Below are positions 11,019 to 20,528 of a stretch of 64,000 nt of DNA, in pieces; position 1 is the first letter of the stretch, and every line of letters starts with the position of its first letter. The DNA is taken from positions 248,001-312,000 of the forward strand of contig WHVA01000065.1 in assembly GCA_015179125.1 (NCBI GenBank). Reading direction: 5' to 3'. The notes below the pieces were generated by a model that saw nothing but the letters and a program-made list of their open reading frames with translations, was not told the DNA's origin and made no database searches. Both the position numbers and the translations under genes were made by a program. This stretch comes from Gautieria morchelliformis (taxonomy: Eukaryota; Basidiomycota; Agaricomycetes; Gomphales; Gomphaceae).

Positions 11019-11023
11019 CTATC

Positions 11024-11168
11024 CTGCGGTTGATCGCCATGCGGCCAACTGATTGTGGATTCGAAGCAATCTTGAAAAATATCGCTGCATCGACGACTAA
11101 ACATCGTTGAGACCCTCCAGTAGACCTTCTACTGTCGGCTGCGAGCGTGATGATTCCACGCAGTCGAA
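11024..11168 (+). repeat. GyA 5' LTR end and leader
   Basis: The first about 35 bp complete the GyA 5' LTR. The rest is untranslated leader, with the block TCTACTGTCGGCTGCGAGCG near 11,127. The same leader block recurs at about 28,119-28,188, next to LINE and R1 sequence, showing that another GyA 5' region once lay there. Confidence 0.65.
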
Positions 11169-12310
11169 GACGGACATGAGTGACGAGCTTGCGGTCCACA
11201 CCACAGGTGCAGCCCAGTGACACGACGGCTGACGCTACCCTGGACCAAGAGTCCAGAATGCTAGAAGATGGAGAGATCATAGATCTCACCGCCCTCATCC
11301 CCCAATGGAGGACGAGGAAAATCCCGACCATGTCTCGTCAAGCATGATCGAGGAAGAGACGACACCGGGCAACAAGCCAGCGCTGCCCCCCCAATCCCCT
11401 CTGCCCAGAGACAAGAGAAAGGGCAGAGAAGTCTCGCCGTCGTCAGATGGCAGAGCATCAATGTCGAGGCAGGCACAAACCCACGACTTGAACTGCCACT
11501 CATGAAGTAGAGTGACGACGACGACAAAAAAGGTGAGCCCCAGACGAGGGTCAGGGCTCGGAATACTCGAGCTCAAGTCGCAAGAGCTCAAGAGCTCACA
11601 CCATCGACCATGAGACGGCAGAGGCACTGAACAAGCAGGTGCAGGCTGGGCTGCACCGAAGCATGCTGGCTGCACCGAAGCATGCTCACACGCCACAAGC
11701 ACAATCAGCTAGCATCGCAGCTTGACAATGCTGCCTCCGCCTTAATGGCAATCGGCAAGGAACTCCACCAGGTGGAGGAGATCAGGCTTCAGGACGCAGC
11801 CATGCTGGAGGTCGTCCACAAGGCCCTCCGCCCATGCGGGGAATGGGACAACATGTCCGAGCTCGCGACAGTCCGCAGCTAACGAACGTGGTCACGACGT
11901 GGAAGACCTGTGAAGAAAGGAGTGGACAAGCAATGAATGCCGCCACCAGCCGTCCCGGTTGAACAGGATGTGAGGTTTAGGAATGAACCTCAGGAGAAAC
12001 CGGCTGCCCCAACGGACAGCCGTAAGATGATCCAACAGATCGTCAGGGAACAGGTTGCATCAGAGCCTGACTTTGAAATGACGACCGAGAGCTTAGAGCT
12101 TGAATCCGCACACTGGCAGCGTAAAGAGGCCGCAGCCGCACACCGCCACACACGGGCCCTCAAGCTACTAGCGAAGAACGCTGAGGAAGCGGTGGCGCAA
12201 AGCCACACCGCCACACGCGGCCCTCGAGCTACTAGCGAAGAACGCTGAGGAAGCGGTGGCGCAAAGCCACACCGCTCAGCTTCCCGACGAGCAGCTCACG
12301 CGAGCCGTGC
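11169..12310 (+). pseudogene. GyA gag N-terminal region (broken)
   Basis: Frames switch several times (11,305-11,505, 11,682-11,882, 11,937-12,248). The pieces are charged and helical: one has QLASQLDNAASALMAIGKEL, another ALKLLAKNAEEAVAQ, so a coiled coil before the capsid domain is likely. A 64-bp tandem duplication (12,157-12,220 and from 12,221) shifts the frame, being no multiple of three. The corresponding part is missing from GyA copy 2, which begins at about the end of this region. Confidence 0.6.
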
Positions 12311-13507
12311 AGGATGCACGACAAGCGTGGCAGCCTACAACAGTAGGCTGTGGATCCGCAACGCGAGATTGACTGGGGACACCAGGCACAGAATGCCCCT
12401 GGACTCAAGAGCACAAAATGCTCCTCATCCCGAGCCCGGGGCCCATCAGGGCATACAACAGCCTGCCCCGCGCGGCATCACAGCCGCGCGAGCGATCCAT
12501 GTCCCCAACGGAAGGCCAGGGAATCCTGGATCAGGCTGATGTCGTACCGCTGGAGCCGTAGGATGGGATCACACGGATGATCCGCGTGGCGTTAGCAGAC
12601 ACCGCGGACACAGACCCAGAAAAGCCTGTGTTAGCAAAAGCCGGCGTGAAGCTGTCCCACCCCGAGCCATATGCCGGGGGATCTGACCTCGAAGAGTTTG
12701 AGATCTTCGTAGCAGCCATATTATGATGGCTGAAAATGAACTGCCTCCTAGGGTCAACCAGCATAGACATGCAGGTCGGCTACATGGGCACTCGCCTCAC
12801 CAGCGAAGCCCAGGAGTGGTTCCTTCGAAACATAGAACACTTTGATCGCCAGGTCCACAGCTGGATGCTGGAAACTGTGATGCAAGGCCTTCAAAAAGTT
12901 TCCTGCACACACTGACGTACCATCACGCATCGAATAAATTCAGCGTGGTCATGCAGGGCATGAAAACCGTTCAGGAGATGCTGAACGAGCTCACGAAATA
13001 CGCAGCACGTATGATACAGCTGCCAGACGATTACACGTTCCGGAGACAGTTCATGTTGGCACTGCGCGAAACGCTGTGCAATGAAGTCCTCAAAAAGGGC
13101 TACAACGCCGAGAGCAGCTCTTCGAGATGGCCCGAATGATCGAGGAGGCATCCCGATACAGTATGGGGATGTGCCGCGCAGAGAGCGCAGCGGCAACGGC
13201 AAGCGCTGCCCGGCTCACAGGGAGCAAGCCATTGACACAGGCGGGCCTGGCCAGGCCCAGCCTGTTCTTGAGGGGTGGAGCGGCACAGCGGCCACCGCCC
13301 CAACGCCCGGCACAAGCTGGACGCCCGTCTGAGACTAAACAGCCTCAAGCGTCAGGATCGTCCCAGCGACCTGTCCCACCAACGAAAGCGTTGGGCTGAC
13401 CTAACGTTCGGCCCAGCAGCAACCAAAGCAGCACCACGTGCTTTGAATGTGGCCAACCTGGCCACAAGAGGGCAGAATGCCCCCGGCTTAAGTCTGGTAT
13501 CAGGACA
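12311..13507 (+). pseudogene. GyA gag capsid and CCHC knuckle
   Basis: Corresponds to the nearly open gag of copy 2 (34,720-35,973). Visible blocks are AHPEPYAGGSDLEEFEIFVA-like (12,655-12,720) followed by a stop, SEAQEWFLRNIEHFDRQV (12,800-12,855), and MQGMKTVQEMLNELTKYAAR (12,945 onward). The knuckle CFECGQPGHKRAEC is at about 13,440-13,480, in frame with the capsid C-terminus but after a TGA near 13,397. Several stops and shifts show it is dead. Confidence 0.8.
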
Positions 13508-14302
13508 GTGGCCGCGAGGCACGAAGAAGAGACCGAAGACCCGGAGACGGATCTCGGTCAAAATTCTCTCCATCAAATTGATGAAGAGGGGGAGGGTGAT
13601 CCCCAACCCAATGACTCTCCGGATAACAGAGACGCACCCGCTGAAGAGTGGGATCCTGAGCCGTCCCAATATTATGAATGGGACGAAGAGGTGGAGGACA
13701 CCACCTACAGGTCCAGCGCAATCAGATTCGCGCTGGAGGACGACACCGCCACGAAAGTCATGGCGGCACACACATCGGTCAGGCCAGACAAGGCGGCCGA
13801 ACCGGTGTATCACAACCGAAGCAAACATAGGACGCGGCCAACGCGCCCACGCAGTGAGAACTGTACCCTGTCGGGGTACTGGGAAATAAACGGCGTAAAA
13901 TCCCACTGCCTGCTAGATAGCGGCAGCGAAGGGGTGCTGCTATCCCCTGAATTCACACGAGCTACAGGGATGAAGACATTCTCCCTGGAGCAACCAATCA
14001 CGCTGCAGCTAGCCTGCATAGGCAGCCATTCCACGATCAACTATGGAACGAACACGACCATCAAATTTGGTTGTGAAACATACGACGAATATTTCGATGT
14101 AGCAAACATTGAATATTACGATGCAATCTTAGGGACACTGTTCCTAAGGAGATTTGGTATATCCTGGACTTCTCAAGCCCAGGGACAATCCGCAAGGGGA
14201 ATGAAGTAATCCCCACGGGCAAGGTCTCGTTCGACAATGATAGATCGACGAATGAGGACAAGGGGCCACGGGTGAGCAGGATCACCTGGGCACCGAAGCC
14301 TA
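13508..14302 (+). pseudogene. GyA aspartic protease
   Basis: 233-codon frame. An acidic linker (EEWDPEPSQYYEWDEEVED) precedes the protease with HCLLDSGSEGVLLSPEF, where DSG is the catalytic triad, and EYYDAILGTLFLRRFGI, the second conserved block (ILGTPFL in copy 2). This copy keeps the active site, whereas copy 2 has lost it by deletion. The frame ends at 14,209, and the TIR element lands at TA 14,301-14,302. Confidence 0.8.
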
Positions 14303-15297
14303 AGATAGAGGATGCTCTAATAGGGCACCCTTATATAATCTACTTTAGCCCAATATTTTGAGTCAATAGATGTTCACACGGTCACTTTTTCACCACTTTG
14401 CCTCCTACAATCCATGCAAGTAACCTCTATAAATGAGTCCCAGGAAACAGAATATTATTTGAATAAAAATTGAGCTGTATATAGACAAAAAACTTGAATT
14501 TTACAAATGTGCAGGAAATCACTTGTATGATGCAAGGACATGCTCAGAAAAGTTTGGGGCAAGGACGACAAAGGACATTTGGCCGCTTATGTAATCAGTC
14601 ACGTGACATCAGCGGAGTGTGAAAATTGAAGAAAAGCTGGCTGAACCAACCACATCTCTATACCTAGAGCATCCAGCATGGGCTGGAAGTCTAAAGTGTG
14701 ATTGGCATGCCTCGAAAACCTGAGAAAAGGTGCCCTGAATGACTTTTATCCAAAATTTCATTGTGAGCTCAACTTTATTAAGCAATACTGGGTGCAGTCA
14801 AGTTCCGATACAGGTCAAGTGCACAAACGACAGATATAGATGCCATGGAGCGCAATGTAATTGCTTGCCTCGATGATATCCCATTGAGCAAAATTCAGTG
14901 GTCAGTGGTTTTCAAGTCCATCATCTGAATATGGATTACTCATTGTTTATTTTTTATTTTTTTTTGGAGTAGCTATGCAAATCAATCTGCAATATTCATT
15001 TCAGCATACTCACAAGGCTTTTCTGGCTCAATGGCTGCCTGGGCAAACAGAAACCAAAGGTATCATGGACACCAGACTTTGGATGGCTCAGAAAGCAAAG
15101 CTGCCTATGCATAGCACTTTATTATTGATCTGGAGGTACTTGATGCATTGCAATACATAGACTATGAGTGGGGAGGCATCCTTGATGTGAAATCTGATGA
15201 GTAGTTTTTTTTTCAAACTCGACTTCAGGATTTTGGCCAATTTTAGGGTTAGGGTTAGAGATTACGTAAGGGTGCCCTATTAGGGCATCCTCTATCT
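14303..15297. mobile_element. Non-autonomous TIR element, TSD TA
   Basis: 995-bp insertion between GyA protease and RT. TIRs of about 39 bp begin AGATAGAGGATGC on both strands, with about three mismatches; TA flanks both ends (14,301-14,302 and 15,298-15,299). GyA copy 2 has no insertion at this point. No transposase frame is visible. TA duplication and this size fit a deleted or MITE-like Tc1/mariner-type element. Two TTAGGG units lie just inside the right TIR. The interior is AT-rich. Confidence 0.9.
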
Positions 15298-15299
15298 TA

Positions 15300-16510
15300 G
15301 CCTGGCTCATTGAAGCCAGGAGGATGAGTCGCGGGACGACTCGTCCGTGAACTCACCCTACAACCGTGGGGAGAGGCGCTCTCACCTAATGGTGAAAGCG
15401 ATGGGAAAGAAGAGGGCGGTTCCGTGCGCCGCGGGACCTAATAGACACACACAGCGCCTATGGCTTCTAAGCCAACCACCACCATCATCCTCATGGATGA
15501 TGACCTTCCTCGCCTCCACAAGGAATGGATGGAACGAATCACTGACCTAGTCAGTGGAATTCCATTAGAACTCCCGCCGCTACGGGAGATCAACCATGAG
15601 ATAAATCTCATTGATCCCAACAAGCACATGCAGTATCGACTACCGAAGGGCCCCGAACATTTCTGAGAGGAACTGTCGGCTAAGATAGAATGATACACCA
15701 CTGTGAAGTGGTGGATTCCGGCAGTTGCACAGCAGGCTGTGCCCATGCTGTGTGTGCTGAAAAAGAACGGTACATTATGAACCGTCTTCGATCTGCGCCA
15801 GCAGAACGAGAACACGGTGAAGGATGTCACGCCCTTCCCGGATCAAGATATCATCCGCAGTGACATGGCTCGCTGTCGGTATCGAACAAAACTCGATATG
15901 TCGGAAGCATACGAGCAGATCTGGATTCATCCGGATCACGTAGCAAAGACTGCCTTTGCCACGATCCTTGGCACGTTTAGGAGCCAGGTGATACAGATGG
16001 GAGACTGTAACACCCCATCAACGTTCCAACAGCTGATGACAGCCATTTTCCACGACTGCATAGGTCGCTTCATCCATGTATACATGGACGACATCTTCAT
16101 TTTCTCGCTCGATACAAGAGCATGAAGAGCACCTCTACATTGTCTTCGACAGACTGAGGAAGAACCACCTCTTTCTGAGCAAGAAAAAGGTGGACCTCTA
16201 TTCCATCCGAATGGAGTGTCTCGGCCACATCATCAATGGCCGAGGGGTACATGCCGACGAGGATAAGATGCAACGGATCCGCGAGTGGCGTAGACCACGG
16301 ACATTCAATGACGTCCAGCGTTTCCTCGGGCTAGTACAGTATCTGGCAGATTACATGCCAGATGTTAGCGCATATACCACCCCACTATCGGGCTGTGCGC
16401 GTAACAACTGTCCATTCGAATGGACCCCACTACTAGACAAATGCTGGCAAAGCATTAAGGCATTGGCCTGTAAGGCCCCGATCCTGCGTCCAGTAGACGC
16501 ACGGTGCCCA
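15300..16510 (+). pseudogene. GyA reverse transcriptase, 5' part
   Basis: The frame pieces 15,460-15,666, 15,817-16,125 and 16,076-16,543 reconstruct a gypsy RT: SKPTTTIILMDDDLPRL at the entry, KLDMSEAYEQIWIHPDH and QVIQMGDCNTPSTFQQLM in the palm, and the catalytic YMDD at 16,081-16,092. Two stops (TGA near 15,664, then TGA near 15,778) and one frameshift after FIFSLDTR break it. The thumb runs to 16,510, where an unidentified insertion begins. Confidence 0.85.
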
Positions 16511-17576
16511 TTTTGGATTAAGATGTTAATTGGTGCCTTTTAACAAATAGAATCTATTGCTCAGTGACTGGAACCACTGTGTTCGCCTCTCTTCTGTGTG
16601 CTGACTAAGCCTTTCGAGGCGCGTCCGGCACTGATGAATGAGAGTCACGTGACTGTGTCGACAGAAGGATGGTGTCGATCCAAGGGGTAACCAAATCAAA
16701 AGCGTTCGCTTTTAAGGTAGTATAGAGTAAACAGTGATAGTGAACCCTCAACGAAGATTTGGAATAAACTATCAAGATTTGGACTCTGTAGCTATCAAAC
16801 AAGACTACAGTAGTTTCAGGGGGTAAAAATGATCGATTCTGGATGAGTTGTTCATACATTTGTACTAGCTATTTATACTATATTAGTAGTAACTACTAGT
16901 GTTCAAGATATTAGACAGATGGGTCGAAAAGCTGCTTGTAACTAAGGGGTGACTAATTTATAGTCATAAAGTCATGGGGTGATGGAGATAGTATCAGGAT
17001 TATTTAGGCTTTGGAATAGAGATCTGTACTTAGCATACAAATCCCCTGTCCACATGGTGTTAGGATAATAGTCAGCCAGTCGTGTCATGGAGTTCAAATA
17101 GAAAAAATGGAGTTAAACCTGCCCTGCCTAGCATAAATGCTAGGCTTGGTGATGGGGCCGCTGTCTCTGTGCCTTTTCTGTGGGGCAGCTAATTGAGTGT
17201 GTGCACTGTGGATGATATTCTCAAATCACTCCACAGTACCCTGTGCTCCTGCGCAGTCTATTACTCTCTGCGGCGTTTGGTGCCTGCACCCTCTCGGTGC
17301 CTGTGGCCTGGCGCCTGTCGACGTCATGGCCGATGCCATCACTCGATAGGCGCGCTATCCCTGATCGACTGCACGTGGTCGATGCCCGAACCTCTGTACC
17401 TTACCCGATCTGTGGGTAAGATAGCAAGCCGTAAATTCATGTGTTTGTCGTCTGCGCCGACGTCTGTCGTGAGTGTCATTTCTATTTCTTTTTGATCTTT
17501 TTCTTGTTTTTCTTTCTTTATTAGTTTCTTTTGTATATAAATGATTTAAAATAGAATAATTGCATTTATCACAACA
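16511..17576. mobile_element. Unidentified 1.07-kb insertion in GyA RNase H
   Basis: GyA copy 2 reads straight through this point. Here about 1,066 bp intervene between GTGCCCA and CAGAGCC. The flanks GCCCA (16,506-16,510) and GCACA (17,577-17,581) could be a 5-bp TSD with one mismatch. The ends are TTTTGGATTAAG and CACAACA, with no TIR and no TG start on the plus strand. The interior has no recognisable coding frame. The last 100 bp are pyrimidine-rich then AT-rich, ending ATAAATG...TTTAAAATAG. Confidence 0.6.
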
Positions 17577-17950
17577 GCACAGAGCCAATCTGGGTGATCA
17601 CTGACGGGTCAAAAGCCAGTGTCAATGCGGTCTACGGCCAAGGCCCCAACTGGAAAACCTGTCGGCCTGCCTGCTTCTTGTCAAAGAAGTTCAGCGTTGC
17701 TTAGCAACACTACTGGACTCACGAGCACGAGACAATCACGGTGCTGGGGGCTCTCATGAAATGGGAGGACAAACTGCTGGGACGGAGGTTCACCCTTGTC
17801 ACAGACCACAAAGGGCTCGAATACTTCGAGACCCAGAAGAGCCTGTCTGACCGCCAGGTCAGATGGTGGGAGTTTCTCTCATGGTTCAACTTCAACACCG
17901 TCCATGTTGACGGTGTAGAGCACAAGGTAGCGGACTGCCTGTCACATAAT
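17577..17950 (+). pseudogene. GyA RNase H
   Basis: Encodes WVITDGSKASVNAVYGQGP (catalytic Asp), THEHETITVLGALMKWEDKL (Glu), FTLVTDHKGLEYF (TDHKxL) and NTVHVDGVEHKVADCLS, the normal end of a gypsy RNase H. One in-frame stop (TAG near 17,704) is present. After VADCLS the sequence jumps to the integrase C-terminal part, so about 1.3 kb with the integrase core is deleted relative to copy 2. Confidence 0.85.
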
Positions 17951-19010
17951 GCAATCATAGAGCATCGAGTGACACAAACGTTTCATGCAGACAAGAAACG
18001 TATGGCGAGCGACAGGTATGTGTAGAGGACAGGAATTATGGGCAGTAGGTTCGGACTTGGTGCTCAAAAGAAGACTAGAAATCAATTCACTCTCTCAGTG
18101 AATTTAGTTGTCACTATAAATATATTATACACTACCTAGAAATCAATTCACTACAGGATTTCTAGGTCAACAAATCGAAAAGAAACAAGACTAATTTACT
18201 TGCCTCTCTCAGTGAATTTAGTTGTCACTGAGAGAGGGGGGAAATGTGTCTCATGCGCATGTACTACGAGCCGGCGCTTTAGCGCCCGTGGTGCCACGGT
18301 GTGCCATGATAAGCGCCCATAGAACGTAGCACGGTAGTGAACAGCCGCAGCTCAAAAAGGAAACTTGTCCACAACCACCCACAAAGGGTCGGTTGGACAG
18401 AACATGAAAAGAAGTAGAAATACAGCTTCGAAAAATCAAAGAAAAATTTGACAAATCATAGAATGAATGTCAGCATGGTTTCAAGTCAAAATCAAAAGAA
18501 ATACGAATGGTGGAATCTATTTGGCTTGATTTTGGTGCAGGAGCATAAATGCACCCAACAGTATGGGGCCAACAACTGTGTCTACCTCTCGACCCAAAAC
18601 CTAACTCTCCTGAAAGGAAGAGCCAGAAAACTAGTCCCACGGTACATCGCACCATACCGCATCGTCAAGGCTCACAACGACACCTCGACGGTGACCCTTG
18701 AACTTCCCGGCGAGCTGAAAAGCCATCGTATATCACCGGTCATTCATTCAAGCCTCGTACAATGATGCGAGGCTAACAACGACAAATTATTCCCTCGTCG
18801 TGAGGCCAAGTCATTTTATGACTTTGGAGCAAATGACGACGAGGAGTGGCTTGTCGACGAGATTATCGTGCATCGATGGATAAACTCGACAGACCTGGAG
18901 TTCCAGGTCCACTGGACCCTAGGCGACATGACATGGGAACCCATGTCGTCATGTAAGGACCTTGAAGCCCTAGATAGCTATAACCATGCGACCTCCCCAG
19001 ATGCCGCTAG
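17951..19010 (+). pseudogene. GyA integrase C-terminus and chromodomain
   Basis: 17,951-18,020 encodes AIIEHRVTQTFHADKKRM, the tail of the integrase core region. After the solo LTR it resumes at 18,561 with YLSTQNLTLLKGRARKLVPR (GPY/F-type module) and RISPVIHSSLVQ, then the chromodomain EEWLVDEIIVHRWINSTDLE ... WTLGDMTWEPM (about 18,840-18,960). A TGA separates the two. Chromodomain residues match copy 2 closely. Confidence 0.85.
18021..18560 (-). mobile_element. 540-bp solo LTR, CoB-related (TSD GTATG)
   Basis: TG...CA insertion (TGTAGAGGACAGG ... GCACCCAACA) flanked by GTATG at 18,016-18,020 and 18,561-18,565. The last 37 bp and the hairpin at 18,203-18,237 match the CoB LTR, but the rest is clearly different, so it is a sister family. 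Strand is assigned by analogy with CoB, whose genes read on the minus strand. Confidence 0.9.
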
Positions 19011-19130
19011 ACGTGTCTGTCACGTGCATACCACGTGACGCGCCGGCCACGGCGCGGTTACATTTTCGCCTCAGATCTTTCCGAGGGCGCATCGCTTCTT
19101 GAAGCAAACCACCATCATCTACCCACGAAG

Positions 19131-20027
19131 ATGATGCCCCCAAAGATGGGATGGACGTTGATCCGTCAATGTCTGCGACATGCACAACGGCCCCGAGACA
19201 GGGGGCCGCAGACATCCTACGAGCTCCAGTCGACCAAGAGCACTGGATGATCGTAGGATGGGAAGACACTCTGGCGATCGTTCACCCCGACGATTGTGCC
19301 ACATGCGCGGACTACGCCGCGCACCTAAGGGCCGCGACAGGCACCCGCAAGGTCAAATTGCAGGATGAAGACATCAGTGACGCTGTCAACACGGCCTGGG
19401 GATGGCTCATGAGAGGCATCGTGCGTGACGCATGGGAGGAGCCCCTCCGGGACATCCATGACCTCAAGAAGGAGGTCAAGGATTTGGAACGTGTGTTAGT
19501 GTTAGTAAGCAGAGAATGCACGGACCATGACACTATTATATAAGCTCACTAGAACATCGTCGCACCTCAGTGAAACTGCCGTTCACTGAGGTGAGACTTA
19601 CCTGTCGTTGGACAGACAGTTTACTTATCATATCCCCATAGATAACCTGTCTTAAGGTACTTTACTATATACACAGAGTGAAACTGCCGTTCACTGAGAT
19701 AACCTGTCTTAAGCTGCGCAAAGACATTTTCAACGTGCGGTCAAAGACCGTGATGATGCGCTCGAAGCCGAGCACGCTAAAATAAAAGAACTTGAGCAGC
19801 AGCTGAGCGCAGCCAAGCTCCAGCTCACGTTTGCCCATGCAGTCTCAAAAAGGCCGTGCCATGACCCAGCCACAGACCCAGTGGCCGGGCCATCATCACA
19901 TCATGCAACGGCACCCTTGCCGGCACGCGCAACATCGGGGTTAGCGTCCCAATTATTGGCTCCGACCCCGACGATGACGATGACAGAGGGGCAGAGCACG
20001 CCTTCTGACACTGCGTACGGCGTCCCA
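19131..20027 (+). pseudogene. GyA ORF3, N-terminal part
   Basis: Downstream of the chromodomain, this reads parallel to copy 2 (30,705 to about 30,040). Start MMPPK, then DQEHWMIVGWEDTLAIVHPD, a CxxC motif (CATCADYAAHLRAATG), an Asp/Glu-rich stretch, a predicted coiled coil (IHDLKKEVKDLERV...), and after the 241-bp insertion the coiled coil continues (HAKIKELEQQLSAAKLQL) into a Pro/Ala/Thr-rich linker. One C is missing in a C-run after the start compared with copy 2, which shifts the frame. CoB is inserted at TCCCA. Confidence 0.7.
19494..19734. mobile_element. 241-bp LTR-like insertion (TSD ACGTG)
   Basis: Begins TGTTAGTG and ends TTTTCA, flanked by ACGTG at 19,489-19,493 and 19,735-19,739. 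It interrupts the coiled-coil segment of ORF3, which is continuous in copy 2. It contains a hairpin with 10-bp arms at 19,565-19,591 (CCTCAGTGAA...TTCACTGAGG), a core found in the CoB LTR hairpin, and a second partial copy near 19,677. TG/CA ends and a 5-bp TSD fit a short solo LTR, for instance from a TRIM. Confidence 0.75.
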
Positions 20028-20515
20028 TGTTGGCAACTAGGGGCTATGGCAGGGAAGGTTCGGTAGAGTTCTTAGAAAGCTAGAATCAAATATACTCTCT
20101 CAGTGAATTTATTGTCACTGATGTATTAATACAATACCTAGAATCAAATATACTACATGATTTTCAGTCAACATGCTATGTAAATATGAAGAATACTACT
20201 CGCCTCTCTCAGTGAATTTATTGTCACTGAGAGAGGAGTGTAATCCTGTCTCAGAAGGCATATACTTGCACCCGGCCTTTTAGCGCCCAAGGGCTCGCGC
20301 GTCGAAGTCATTTCAAACTCCGCTGGGTGCAGCCGCCTGTGAAAGTAGAAATAACAGAATGAAATGGAGAGATAGAGAGTGACTGGAAAATTTCGAAAAT
20401 AAGCAGAGAAATGGATGCATGGTACAAGAACAGTATGAGAAAATATTGAAACACCACACAATAAATTGAATATATTATGCTTGATTTTGGTGCAGGAGCA
20501 TAAATGCACCCAACA
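20028..20515 (-). repeat. CoB 3' LTR
   Basis: 488 bp, TGTTGGCAAC...CACCCAACA. A perfect hairpin with 13-bp arms and 8-nt loop lies at 20,203-20,236 (arm CCTCTCTCAGTGA). The same core CTCAGTGA occurs twice earlier in the LTR. Identical to 24,771-25,258 except one G/T difference near the GAAATGGATGCATGG motif. Confidence 0.97.
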
Positions 20516-20528
20516 CGCCCCCTCAAGC

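Noticed and set aside
15240..15262. Telomere repeat (TTAGGG)n
   Set aside because: Only two units, inside a TIR element; no array, so not a telomere or an internal telomere tract.
15315..15345. Hammerhead-like hairpin (GGATGAGTCGC...GACTCGTCC)
   Set aside because: The GAAA core and stem I/III arrangement of a hammerhead are missing, and the segment is coding in GyA copy 2.
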